A DNA stretch of 36,960 nt, taken from positions 1 through 36,960 of the forward strand of contig VEPI01000174.1 of the NCBI GenBank assembly GCA_012026935.1. Direction: 5' to 3'. How positions within the stretch are numbered: position 1 is the stretch's first letter; each line of letters starts with the position of its first letter. A program made the position numbers and the translations under genes. The notes beneath the pieces are model-generated. The model saw only the letters and a list, made by a program, of their open reading frames with translations, had not been told where the DNA came from and did not search any database. Positions 8,428 through 16,479 of the stretch are shown here, piece after piece. The stretch comes from Melioribacter sp. (GTDB taxonomy: Bacteria > Bacteroidota > Ignavibacteria > Ignavibacteriales > Melioribacteraceae).

Positions 8428-8999
8428 AACCGGTTGGAATATTAGGCGGGTCGTTCGACCCAATTCATTTGGGACATCTAATAACTTCTTACGATGTTCT
8501 GGAAAAAAGAAATCTCGAAAAAATTATTTTCGTTCCCTGTCATATTTCGCCGCACAAAACAGATCAGAAACCAACCGACGATATTCATCGTTTGAATATG
8601 GTAAAGTTAGCAACCGAACAATATCCGTATTTCGAATTTTCCGATTATGAAATCCGCAAAGGAGATGTTTCTTTTACTTATAATACTTTATTGGAATTAA
8701 AAAAAACTTATGATCAGTTAGAACTTATAATAGGTTTTGATAATTTAATTGTTTTTGATAAATGGTTTCGTCCTGATGATATTCTTCAGCTTGCTAAGGT
8801 TATAGTTATGAAACGTGAAATAGATAACATTCCGGTTAAGCATAACAAATATTTTGACTCGGCAATACTTTTAGAAACAGCATTGATTGATATTTCATCA
8901 ACAGAAATCCGTGAACGTGTAAAAAATGGTGTATCAATTGATTATCTTGTTCCATCAAAAGTAAAAGAATATATTTCTACACATAGTTTATACAAATAG
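8424..8999 (+). CDS. nadD: Nicotinate-nucleotide adenylyltransferase
   Basis: Adenylates nicotinate mononucleotide with ATP to form deamido-NAD in NAD synthesis. The 191 residues match the family. The nucleotidyltransferase motif GGSFDPIHLGH is at residues 8-18, and the C-terminal ISSTEIRERVKNG corresponds to the SSTxIR motif. The ATG overlaps the PrsW stop (ATGA), indicating coupled translation, and meaB follows after 8 nt. Nothing abnormal is seen. Confidence 0.95.
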   Translation: MKPVGILGGSFDPIHLGHLITSYDVLEKRNLEKIIFVPCHISPHKTDQKPTDDIHRLNMVKLATEQYPYFEFSDYEIRKGDVSFTYNTLLELKKTYDQLELIIGFDNLIVFDKWFRPDDILQLAKVIVMKREIDNIPVKHNKYFDSAILLETALIDISSTEIRERVKNGVSIDYLVPSKVKEYISTHSLYK

Positions 9000-9007
9000 A
9001 ATTTGGG

Positions 9008-9967
9008 ATGAGATCAGAAAATTTTGTTGAAAGAATTTTTAAGAACGATAAACGTGCAATTTCAAGAGCAATAACAATTATTGAATCCGGGAATTCGCAT
9101 TCAACTGAATTGCTTAAGGATCTTCACAAAAATATCGGTAATGCTTATCGAATTGGTATAACCGGTCCTCCCGGCGCAGGTAAATCCACTTTAACAAATC
9201 AACTGACTAAATTTTACAGAAAGAAGAATAAAAAAGTTGGAATCATTGCTGTTGATCCTACAAGTCCGTTTACAGGCGGAGCGCTGCTTGGTGACAGAGT
9301 GCGAATGAGCGAAGTCGGTTGCGATGATAATGTTTTTATAAGAAGTATGGCAACGCGCGGTAGTCTTGGAGGACTTAGCAAAAAAACAATTGATGCTGCA
9401 GATGTTTTAGATGCAGCAGGTTATAATATAATTATTTTTGAAACTGTTGGCGTTGGGCAATCAGAGCTTGATGTTGCAAAAGCTGCTGATACAACAATTG
9501 TTGTTCTTGTTCCTGAATCCGGTGATTCAATTCAGGCAATGAAAGCCGGATTGATGGAGATAGCCGATTTCTTTGTACTTAATAAAAGCGATCGTCCCGG
9601 TGCTGACAGCGCAATGAGTGCTCTCAAAACTATTTTAATGATGCGTGATCATACGGAAAAAAGTTGGTTACCGAATATTATTAAGGCAGTTGCTTCGGAA
9701 AACACGGGTACAAAAGAAATTGCAGATGAGATTTCAAAGCATCAACAATTTTTAGAACTTAATGGATTGTTAAAACAAAACCGTGAAAAAAATTATAAAG
9801 TACGTATTAAGGAGATAGTTGAACATTTGTTGAAAGATGAATTTTGGAAAGAGGAACGTGCTGAAAGCCTTCAGGCTTCCCTTGCAAAAGTTGTTGAAGG
9901 AGAAACATCTCCATATCAAATTGCAGAAATATTATTTAATGATTTTAGAACCTCACTTAAACGGTAG
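9008..9967 (+). CDS. meaB: MeaB/ArgK-type P-loop GTPase
   Basis: G3E-type GTPase that protects and loads methylmalonyl-CoA or related B12-dependent acyl-CoA mutases. The 319-residue protein has Walker A GPPGAGKST at 53-61, the switch-like AVDPTSPFTGGALLGDRVRM that is characteristic of MeaB, ETVGVGQSE at 145-153 and the base-recognition NKSD at 192-195. The start ATG is 8 nt after nadD and the stop is followed after 6 nt by an acyl-CoA dehydrogenase. No methylmalonyl-CoA mutase gene is in the window, so its partner must lie elsewhere. The neighbouring acyl-CoA genes agree with a propionate or branched-chain catabolic role. Confidence 0.93.
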   Translation: MRSENFVERIFKNDKRAISRAITIIESGNSHSTELLKDLHKNIGNAYRIGITGPPGAGKSTLTNQLTKFYRKKNKKVGIIAVDPTSPFTGGALLGDRVRMSEVGCDDNVFIRSMATRGSLGGLSKKTIDAADVLDAAGYNIIIFETVGVGQSELDVAKAADTTIVVLVPESGDSIQAMKAGLMEIADFFVLNKSDRPGADSAMSALKTILMMRDHTEKSWLPNIIKAVASENTGTKEIADEISKHQQFLELNGLLKQNREKNYKVRIKEIVEHLLKDEFWKEERAESLQASLAKVVEGETSPYQIAEILFNDFRTSLKR

Positions 9968-9973
9968 GTTATT

Positions 9974-11143
9974 ATGATTGAAACTAAAACTGAAAATAAT
10001 TTTACACTTGACTTCGATGAAAATCAGATCGCAATAAAGGAGACAATAAGAAATTTTGCGGAAGAAAAAATTAGACCGCGTGTAATGGAGTTTGATGAGA
10101 GTCAGGAATTCCCGATTGATCTTATGCACCAGCTTGGTGAACTTGGTTTTCTCGGGATATTGGTTCCGGAAAAATTTGGTGGCGCCGGACTTGGTTATGT
10201 TGAATATGCTTTAGTTGTAGAAGAACTAGCACGGATTGATCCATCATTATCGCTATCAGTTGCGGCTCATAACGGTTTATGTACAAATCATATTAATGTT
10301 TTTGCAAATGATGAACTCAAAAATAAATATTTACCCGATCTTGCAAGCGGAAGAAAAATTGGTGCGTGGGGTTTAACGGAACCTGCTTCAGGCAGTGATG
10401 CCGGTGCTATGCAAACAACTGCTGTGAAAGATGGGAAATATTTTATCCTAAACGGAACTAAAGCATTTATAACTCACGGTAAATCCGGTGAAACTGCTGT
10501 CGTAATGGCAATTACCGATAAAGAAAAAAAGAAAAAAGGAATTTCAGCTTTCATAATTGAAAAAGGAACTGATGGATTTCATACAGGTAAAAAAGAAAAT
10601 AAACTTGGAATGCGTGCAAGTGAAACGACGCAATTAATTTTTGAAAATTGCCGTGTGAGCGAAAATAATTTGATAGGCAATGAAGGTGAAGGGTTTACAC
10701 AAGCAATGAAAATTCTTGAAGGCGGAAGAATTTCAATTGCTGCTTTAAGCGTTGGACTTGCACAAGGATGTCTTGAGGCGGCACTCGCCTACTCTAAAGA
10801 ACGTAAACAATTCGGTAAAACTCTTTCGGAATTTCAGGCGACACAATTTAAGCTTGCGGATATTGCTACGGAAATTGAAGCAGCGCGGTTAATGACTTTT
10901 AAAGCTGCTAGAATGAAAGATGAGAAAAAGGATATTCTGGAGATTGCATCTAAAGCAAAACTTTTTGCAAGCGAAGTTGCAACAAGAGCTTCCAACGAAG
11001 CAGTACAGATTCTCGGCGGATACGGATTTACAAAAGATTATCCCGTAGAAAAATTTTATCGTGACGTGAAACTTTTAACTATTGGCGAAGGGACATCCGA
11101 AGTTCAAAGAATTGTAATTGCCAGATCATTACTTAACGATTAA
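9974..11143 (+). CDS. Acyl-CoA dehydrogenase, short-chain type
   Basis: FAD-dependent acyl-CoA dehydrogenase of 389 residues that desaturates an acyl-CoA thioester and passes electrons to ETF. Seen are GLTEPASGSDAG, LNGTKAFITHG (FAD and substrate region), KLGMRASETTQL and the C-terminal GGYGFTKDYPVEKFYRD. The catalytic base is E372 in IGEGTSEVQR, the position used by butyryl-CoA-type enzymes; isovaleryl-CoA dehydrogenases have a different residue there, which argues against a simple ivd assignment despite the carboxylase downstream. It lies 6 nt after meaB and 10 nt before the carboxylase gene. Exact substrate not determined by sequence. Confidence 0.92.
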   Translation: MIETKTENNFTLDFDENQIAIKETIRNFAEEKIRPRVMEFDESQEFPIDLMHQLGELGFLGILVPEKFGGAGLGYVEYALVVEELARIDPSLSLSVAAHNGLCTNHINVFANDELKNKYLPDLASGRKIGAWGLTEPASGSDAGAMQTTAVKDGKYFILNGTKAFITHGKSGETAVVMAITDKEKKKKGISAFIIEKGTDGFHTGKKENKLGMRASETTQLIFENCRVSENNLIGNEGEGFTQAMKILEGGRISIAALSVGLAQGCLEAALAYSKERKQFGKTLSEFQATQFKLADIATEIEAARLMTFKAARMKDEKKDILEIASKAKLFASEVATRASNEAVQILGGYGFTKDYPVEKFYRDVKLLTIGEGTSEVQRIVIARSLLND

Positions 11144-11153
11144 CAGAACAATT

Positions 11154-12809
11154 ATGGCACAAATCGGTTCACAAATAAACAAGAATGAATCTTATTTAAG
11201 ACGAGAAGATTTTCACAAAAATCTTATTAGAAAAATTAATGCTGTAAGGGAAACAATTAAACTCGGCGGCGGGAAAAGTGCTATAGATAAACAGCATGAA
11301 AAAGGAAAACTTACCGCTCGCGAAAGAATTGAAAAACTGATTGATAAAGATTCAACTTTTTTAGAATTAAACACTTTTGCCGCATATGATATGTATCATG
11401 AGTATGGAGGCGCACCAAGCAGCGGGACAATATTCGGAATTGGAAAAATTAAAGGGAAAAATTTTGTTATAGTAGCCAATGATGCAACTGTTAAAGCAGG
11501 TGCGTGGTTTCCTATCACTGCAAAGAAAAACTTACGTGCTCAGGAAATTTCTATTGAGAATCGTTTGCCTATTATTTATTTGGTTGATAGTGCAGGTGTA
11601 TTCCTCCCTCTTCAAGAAGATATATTCCCGGATAAAGAACATTTCGGAAGAATCTTTCGCAACAATGCTGTAATGTCTTCAATGGGAATTCCGCAGATAT
11701 CGGCAATAATGGGTCCATGTGTTGCTGGAGGAGCTTATCTACCGATAATGAGCGATGAAGCATTAATTGTTGAAGGTGAAGGATCTGTTTTTCTAGCAGG
11801 AGCTCATTTAGTAAAAGCAGCTATCGGTGAAGAAATTGCAAACGAAAAACTCGGCGGAGCTCGTGTTCAATCAAATATCTCAGGTGTTACAGATTATATA
11901 ATGAAGAATGATGACGAATGTCTTTTACAAATTAGGAACTTAGTGAGTAAGTATGGTGAATTAACACAAGCTGGATTTAATAGAGAAGAATCAGTTCTTC
12001 CAAAATATGATTCGAAAGAAATTTATGGATTGATTCCTGAAGATGGTGCGAAACCTTACGATACTTATGAATTACTTGCAAGAATTGTTGATAACTCCGA
12101 GATTGATGAATATAAATCCGGATATGGAAAAAGTTTAATCACCGCTTATGCACGTATTGATGGTTGGGCTGTAGGTATTGTCGCAAATCAACGGAATGTT
12201 GTTAAAACCGAAAAAGGTGAAATGCAAATTGGCGGAGTAATCTATTCCGATAGTGCAGATAAAGCAACACGATTTATAATGAATTGTAATCAGAAAAAAA
12301 TTCCTTTAGTTTTTTTACAAGATGTTACCGGATTTATGGTTGGCAGCAAAGCTGAACACGGTGGAATTATTAAAGACGGTGCTAAGATGGTGAATGCTGT
12401 CGCGAATTCGGTTGTACCCAAAATTACAATAATAATTGGCAACAGCTACGGTGCGGGTAATTATGCAATGTGCGGTAAAGCTTACGATCCGCGTTTTATT
12501 TACGCATATCCAAATGCAAAAATTTCTGTAATGGGCGGTGCACAGGCAAGTTCTGTTCTTCTTGATATCAGACTAAAACAAATGGAGAAATCCGGGAAAG
12601 AATTCACGCAAGAACAGAAAGAAAAATTACTTAGTGAAATAATCCAATCTTACGAAGAAACAAGTAATCCGCTTCATGCTGCGGCTCGTTTGTGGGTTGA
12701 TGAAATCATAGATCCGGCATTAACCAGAGAATATATTTCTTATTCGATCGAATGCGCAAACAATAATCCGCATATCCCTCGATTCAATCCAGGTGTAATA
12801 CAAACATAG
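11154..12809 (+). CDS. Acyl-CoA carboxylase beta subunit (methylcrotonyl-type)
   Basis: Biotin-dependent carboxyltransferase subunit that moves carboxyl from biotin to an acyl-CoA. I start at the ATG at 11154, giving 551 residues; the open frame extends to 11118, but that would overlap the preceding gene and gives a non-family N-terminus. Motifs include YGGAPSSGTIFGIG, ANDATVKAGAWFPIT, GPCVAGGAYLPIMSDE, FLAGAHLVKAAIGEE and GNSYGAGNYAMCG, which together resemble methylcrotonyl-CoA carboxylase beta (MccB) more than propionyl-CoA carboxylase. The biotin carboxylase and biotin carrier subunit is not in the window. Context with an acyl-CoA dehydrogenase suggests leucine or related branched-chain catabolism; substrate assignment is inference. 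Confidence 0.9.
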   Translation: MAQIGSQINKNESYLRREDFHKNLIRKINAVRETIKLGGGKSAIDKQHEKGKLTARERIEKLIDKDSTFLELNTFAAYDMYHEYGGAPSSGTIFGIGKIKGKNFVIVANDATVKAGAWFPITAKKNLRAQEISIENRLPIIYLVDSAGVFLPLQEDIFPDKEHFGRIFRNNAVMSSMGIPQISAIMGPCVAGGAYLPIMSDEALIVEGEGSVFLAGAHLVKAAIGEEIANEKLGGARVQSNISGVTDYIMKNDDECLLQIRNLVSKYGELTQAGFNREESVLPKYDSKEIYGLIPEDGAKPYDTYELLARIVDNSEIDEYKSGYGKSLITAYARIDGWAVGIVANQRNVVKTEKGEMQIGGVIYSDSADKATRFIMNCNQKKIPLVFLQDVTGFMVGSKAEHGGIIKDGAKMVNAVANSVVPKITIIIGNSYGAGNYAMCGKAYDPRFIYAYPNAKISVMGGAQASSVLLDIRLKQMEKSGKEFTQEQKEKLLSEIIQSYEETSNPLHAAARLWVDEIIDPALTREYISYSIECANNNPHIPRFNPGVIQT

Positions 12810-12815
12810 AATTAG

Positions 12816-13490
12816 GTGAGCCAACTCTATAAAAATAATTTCATGCTCTTGCTCATAATCATGATCTTGATCTCTTCAAAATCAGTTGCTCAAAAAGATT
12901 ATGATAAATCATTTTACGGCGGATTATTCTTCCTAACAAATTACATGACTTCAGAAGAGTACAAGCAATTCTCTCAAATTCATAATGATTTGGAAATAGT
13001 TGATCACATTTATGAAAAGGCTTTAGATTTTTTTGAAGGAGATTATTCCGAAACTTTTTTTTGTTTGACTTTCGCATTAATACCATATAACAAAATTCCT
13101 ATGCGGCTACCTATTCTAAGGATTCAAGTAACAGTTCCTCTCCCCTCACCTCCGCAAAATATATTCGATGAGAAGCTGAAAAATACACCCAAAAGATTGT
13201 TTAACGATTCACCACACAACAACTTTGGCGATAAAGACAAGCTTGCACATTTTTTTGCAAATGCTTTTCTTCATTATGACATTAGCTTTTTTAATTTGTC
13301 TGAATTTCTCGGTATCTTTGTTGAGTATTTCGAACAGGGATTTTTTATACAAGGTGGTTTTGATAGAAGAGATTTGATTACAAATCATCTGGGAGAAATT
13401 TTTGCTGAGATGGTGAAAAAAGATAAAAATGCAAAACCATCTGAGGCATTTAAGATTTATCAACTACTTATTTTAAGAATTTACCCATGA
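12816..13490 (+). CDS. Secreted hypothetical protein, DKLAHFF motif
   Basis: Protein of 224 residues not recognised with confidence. Starting at GTG 12816 gives a signal-peptide-like N-terminus with a lysine before a hydrophobic core LLLIIMILIS and a likely cut near SVAQ. Starting at ATG 12843 would leave no positive charge, so GTG is preferred. The C-terminal half has DKLAHFFANAFLHY (residues 141-154), an FVEYFEQG segment (168-175) and DLITNHLGEIFAE (186-198), a pattern loosely like DUF2279/VanZ-type proteins with conserved Asp-His and Asp-Asn pairs. The gene is 6 nt downstream of the carboxylase and overlaps the response regulator by 4 nt (ATGA). Possibly periplasmic; function unknown. Confidence 0.55.
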   Translation: MSQLYKNNFMLLLIIMILISSKSVAQKDYDKSFYGGLFFLTNYMTSEEYKQFSQIHNDLEIVDHIYEKALDFFEGDYSETFFCLTFALIPYNKIPMRLPILRIQVTVPLPSPPQNIFDEKLKNTPKRLFNDSPHNNFGDKDKLAHFFANAFLHYDISFFNLSEFLGIFVEYFEQGFFIQGGFDRRDLITNHLGEIFAEMVKKDKNAKPSEAFKIYQLLILRIYP

Positions 13491-14731
13491 AATCAATTTT
13501 AGTAATTGATGATGAAAGAGAAATTTGCGAAAGCATTAAGATGATCCTTGAATATGAAGATTATCTTGTTGACTATACAACGGATTCATATAAAGGATTG
13601 CAGAAGATCGAATATGGAAATTATGATACACTTTTACTTGATATTCAAATGCCGGGCAAAAATGGTTTTGAAGTATTGAACTGGCTTCTTGAAAAAGAAA
13701 TTGATTTGAAAGTAATAATGATCTCTGCACATGCTAGTGTTGAGAATGCGGTAAAATCTACAAAGCTCGGCGCATTTGATTTTCTTGAAAAACCGGTTGA
13801 CCGTGATAAACTTTTGATCAGCGTTCGAAATGCGGTTGAACAAGCAGGTCTGGTTAAAGAAAATAAAAAGCTTAAAAAAGAACTCTTTACTTCTGAAAAA
13901 ATTATTGGGAATAGTACTGTAATCAAAACTATTTACGAAACAATACAACGCGTTGCTAAAACTGATGCGCGTATTCTAATTACAGGTGAAAATGGAACTG
14001 GTAAAGAATTAGTTGCGCAAGAATTACATAGACAAAGTTCACGATCTAACAAAGAATTTATTGAAGTGAATTGTGCTGCAATCCATCACGAGCTAATTGA
14101 ATCAGAATTATTTGGTCATGAGAAAGGTTCGTTCACCGGAGCCGTAAAACAGCATATTGGAAAATTTGAGCAAGCCGACGGTGGAAACTTATTCCTTGAT
14201 GAGATAGGTGATATGAGTCTTCAAGCACAGGCTAAAGTATTGCGCGCAATCGAGGAAGGAAAGATAGAACGAGTTGGCGGTAATGCTAAGATTGATGTCA
14301 ATGTAAGAATTATTTCTGCAACCAATAAAGATTTGATGGAAGAAATTAATAAAGGCAGCTTCCGAGAAGATCTTTATCACAGACTAAATGTCATCCCCAT
14401 TCATATTCCACCGCTTCGAGAACGTAAAGATGATATTCCTCTATTGGTAGAGCACTTCTCAAAAATTATTTGCGAAAAAAATAAATTCGCACAAAAGAAA
14501 TATTCAGACGCAGCAATAAAAGTTCTTCAATCCCTTTCTTGGAAAGGAAATATTCGTGAGCTAAAAAATGTTGTTGAGCGTATAGTAATTATGGTTGCTA
14601 AAACAGAAATAAATGAAAAAGATATTTCCATGTTTATACCAGCTCAAGGTTCGAATGCCGATGATTTGTTAAACATTTCGAATAGTTTTCAAGAATTCAA
14701 AGAGAAAGCTGAAAAAGCTTTTATAATTTAA
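13487..14731 (+). CDS. NtrC-type sigma-54 response regulator, interrupted
   Basis: Two-component regulator of 414 residues: a receiver domain (phospho-acceptor D52 in LLLDIQMPG; lysine in FLEKPVD near 102) and a sigma-54 AAA+ domain (Walker A GENGTGKE at 167-174, the sigma-54 loop GSFTGA at 214-219, Walker B NLFLDEIGDM near 234-243, arginine-rich PPLRERKDDIP later). The loop reads GSFTGA, a known variant of GAFTGA. The frame stops at TAA 14729-14731 exactly where a Fis-type DNA-binding domain should begin, and the missing domain continues in the same frame. As written, the protein could activate sigma-54 polymerase but not bind DNA itself, like Helicobacter FlgR. Sequencing error, a real nonsense mutation and readthrough are all possible. 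No cognate kinase is nearby. Confidence 0.88.
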   Translation: MKSILVIDDEREICESIKMILEYEDYLVDYTTDSYKGLQKIEYGNYDTLLLDIQMPGKNGFEVLNWLLEKEIDLKVIMISAHASVENAVKSTKLGAFDFLEKPVDRDKLLISVRNAVEQAGLVKENKKLKKELFTSEKIIGNSTVIKTIYETIQRVAKTDARILITGENGTGKELVAQELHRQSSRSNKEFIEVNCAAIHHELIESELFGHEKGSFTGAVKQHIGKFEQADGGNLFLDEIGDMSLQAQAKVLRAIEEGKIERVGGNAKIDVNVRIISATNKDLMEEINKGSFREDLYHRLNVIPIHIPPLRERKDDIPLLVEHFSKIICEKNKFAQKKYSDAAIKVLQSLSWKGNIRELKNVVERIVIMVAKTEINEKDISMFIPAQGSNADDLLNISNSFQEFKEKAEKAFII

Positions 14732-14839
14732 CAATTAAATGCTAATGGCTGGAATATCAGCAAGACTGCTGATATACTTGGTATTCAACGCAGCCATCTT
14801 TATAACAAACTAAAGAAATATGAAATTGAAAAGGAATAG
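14732..14839 (+). pseudogene. Detached Fis-type HTH of the sigma-54 regulator
   Basis: Directly after the TAA, in the same frame, 35 sense codons encode a typical NtrC C-terminal helix-turn-helix: an NGWNISKTADILGI stretch followed by QRSHLYNKLKKYEI, then TAG at 14837-14839. There is no ATG, GTG or TTG start inside it, so it should only be made if the TAA is read through. The intact reading of HTH residues argues that the TAA is recent, erroneous or suppressed. The AGGA used by the next gene lies in its last codons. Confidence 0.8.
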
Positions 14840-14841
14840 CC

Positions 14842-15192
14842 ATGGGAGAAACAATTTTTTCCAAGATTATTCGAAAAGAAATTCCCGCAGAAATTGTATT
14901 TGAAAATGACAAAGTTCTAGCTTTTAAGGATATTCATCCGCAAGCACCAGTTCATGTCTTGATCATTCCTAAAATCACTGAAATCAAAACCACAAAAGAC
15001 ATTAATTCAGTCAAACATTCGGCTCTTCTTGGTTCACTTTATGATGCGGCAAATAAAATTGCAAAAGATTATGGTATAAGTGAAACAGGATTTAGATTAG
15101 TTTTGAATTGCGGAGCAGATGCAGGACAGGAAGTGTATCATCTACACATGCATCTACTTGGCGGACGTAAGATGAATTGGCCCCCGGGCTGA
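14842..15192 (+). CDS. HIT family protein (HinT-like purine nucleotide hydrolase)
   Basis: Histidine-triad nucleotide-binding protein of 116 residues, a cytoplasmic hydrolase of nucleoside phosphoramidates or AMP-lysine-type adducts. The triad is H100, H102 and H104 in the C-terminal [10 protein letters not shown] motif; the N-terminal [13 protein letters not shown] and HVLIIPK segments are standard for HinT. The ATG at 14842 lies 2 nt after the regulator's distal stop, with AGGA at 14832-14835 as ribosome-binding site, so its translation is best coupled when ribosomes read to that stop. It ends 1 nt before the convergent purD. Confidence 0.93.
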   Translation: MGETIFSKIIRKEIPAEIVFENDKVLAFKDIHPQAPVHVLIIPKITEIKTTKDINSVKHSALLGSLYDAANKIAKDYGISETGFRLVLNCGADAGQEVYHLHMHLLGGRKMNWPPG

Positions 15193-15193
15193 T

Positions 15194-16477
15194 TTAGTTT
15201 TTGTAAAGAATAGCTTTATCAGAAATATCATTTCGATAATACATCCCATCGAAATGAATTTTAGCTAAAGGTTCGTAAGCTATTTTTTTTGCTTCAACTA
15301 AGTCATTTTTCTCTGTAAACGAAGTAATACCTAATACCCTTCCTCCGTTAGTTAATATCTTTCCATTTACTTCTTTTGTTCCAGCGTGAAAGACTTTTAT
15401 TTGTTTTGGCACCTGGCTTAATCCGCGTATCTCAAATCCTTTCTCATAATTATCCGGGTAACCTTTTGAAGAAACGACAACACATACTGATGCACCACCA
15501 TTATAAACCACTGCTCCTTTATTAATTTTTCCGTTAGCAGCAGAAAAAAGAAGTTCAACAAAATTCCCATCCAGCAATGGCAAAACAACTTGAGTTTCAG
15601 GATCTCCAAAACGGCAATTAAATTCAACTACTTTTGGGCCCCGGTTTGTCAGCATTAATCCACAGTAAAGACAACCAATGTAAGGGCTATCCTTCTCACT
15701 CATCGCTTTTAATATTGGTATAATAATTTCTTGCTTGATCAACTCAATAATTTGTTCAGTTACAAAAGGAGTTGGCGCGTATGCTCCCATTCCCCCCGTA
15801 TTCTTACCTTTATCACCGTCATAAATTCTTTTATGATCTTGAGCAACAGGTAGCAAAACAAAATCGGAACCATCAGTGATTGCAAATAATGATGCTTCTT
15901 GACCTATCATAAATTCCTCGATTACCACTTTATCACCAGCTTTCCCAAATGAAGAATTTATAAAACATTCCTTTAACGCCTCCCTAGCATCTTCAAAACT
16001 ATCTGCTATTATTACACCTTTGCCGGCAGCAATCCCATCAGCTTTAATTACTATTGGATAACTTACTTTATGTAAATAGATTATAGCATCATCATAATTT
16101 TCTTTATTGAACAATTCGAAAGCTGCTGTTGGGATATTAAATTCTTTCATAAGTTTTTTAGCAAATGATTTCTCACCTTCAATGCGCGCGGCTCTTAAAG
16201 AAGGACCAAATACTTTTATTCCTTTACCGAGAAGTTTATCTGTTAAACCATCTATCAAAGGTTTTTCAGGGCCAATCACTACAAGATCTATTTTTTGCTC
16301 CATACAAAAATTCACAATCCCCAAATAATCATTTTGCTCAATAGGAATATTTTCTCCAACTTGTTTTGTACCGGGGTTGCCGGGAAGTATAAACAATTTA
16401 CTACAAGTTTTACTCTCGGCAATTTTATAGGCTAATGCATGTTCTCTTCCCCCGGAACCAATTAATACAATTCTCAT
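15194..16477 (-). CDS. purD: Phosphoribosylamine-glycine ligase
   Basis: Second step of de novo purine synthesis, an ATP-grasp ligase joining glycine to phosphoribosylamine. The 427 residues fit the family. N-terminal IGSGGREHALAYK, the ATP-grasp KADGIAAGKGV, the DHKRIYDGDKGKNTGGMGAY block and EFNCRFGDPETQ are all visible. The ATG is at 16475-16477 and the next upstream gene, a glycosyltransferase, ends 2 nt before it. No purine-operon partner is adjacent; guaB and purC occur separately in the window. The gene runs convergent with the HIT gene with a 1-nt gap and no obvious terminator between. Confidence 0.96.
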   Translation of the reverse strand: MRIVLIGSGGREHALAYKIAESKTCSKLFILPGNPGTKQVGENIPIEQNDYLGIVNFCMEQKIDLVVIGPEKPLIDGLTDKLLGKGIKVFGPSLRAARIEGEKSFAKKLMKEFNIPTAAFELFNKENYDDAIIYLHKVSYPIVIKADGIAAGKGVIIADSFEDAREALKECFINSSFGKAGDKVVIEEFMIGQEASLFAITDGSDFVLLPVAQDHKRIYDGDKGKNTGGMGAYAPTPFVTEQIIELIKQEIIIPILKAMSEKDSPYIGCLYCGLMLTNRGPKVVEFNCRFGDPETQVVLPLLDGNFVELLFSAANGKINKGAVVYNGGASVCVVVSSKGYPDNYEKGFEIRGLSQVPKQIKVFHAGTKEVNGKILTNGGRVLGITSFTEKNDLVEAKKIAYEPLAKIHFDGMYYRNDISDKAILYKN

Positions 16478-16479
16478 AC

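Noticed and set aside
11118-11153. Earlier start for the carboxylase beta subunit
   Set aside because: It would overlap the acyl-CoA dehydrogenase end; the ATG at 11154 gives a normal family length.
13634-13948. Open frames opposite the response regulator receiver region
   Set aside because: Low-complexity Phe/Lys/Asn-rich translations, no ribosome-binding site; shadows of the real gene.
14701-14839. Frameshift as the cause of the regulator's truncation
   Set aside because: The HTH continues in the same frame after TAA, so a base substitution or readthrough, not an indel, is the explanation.
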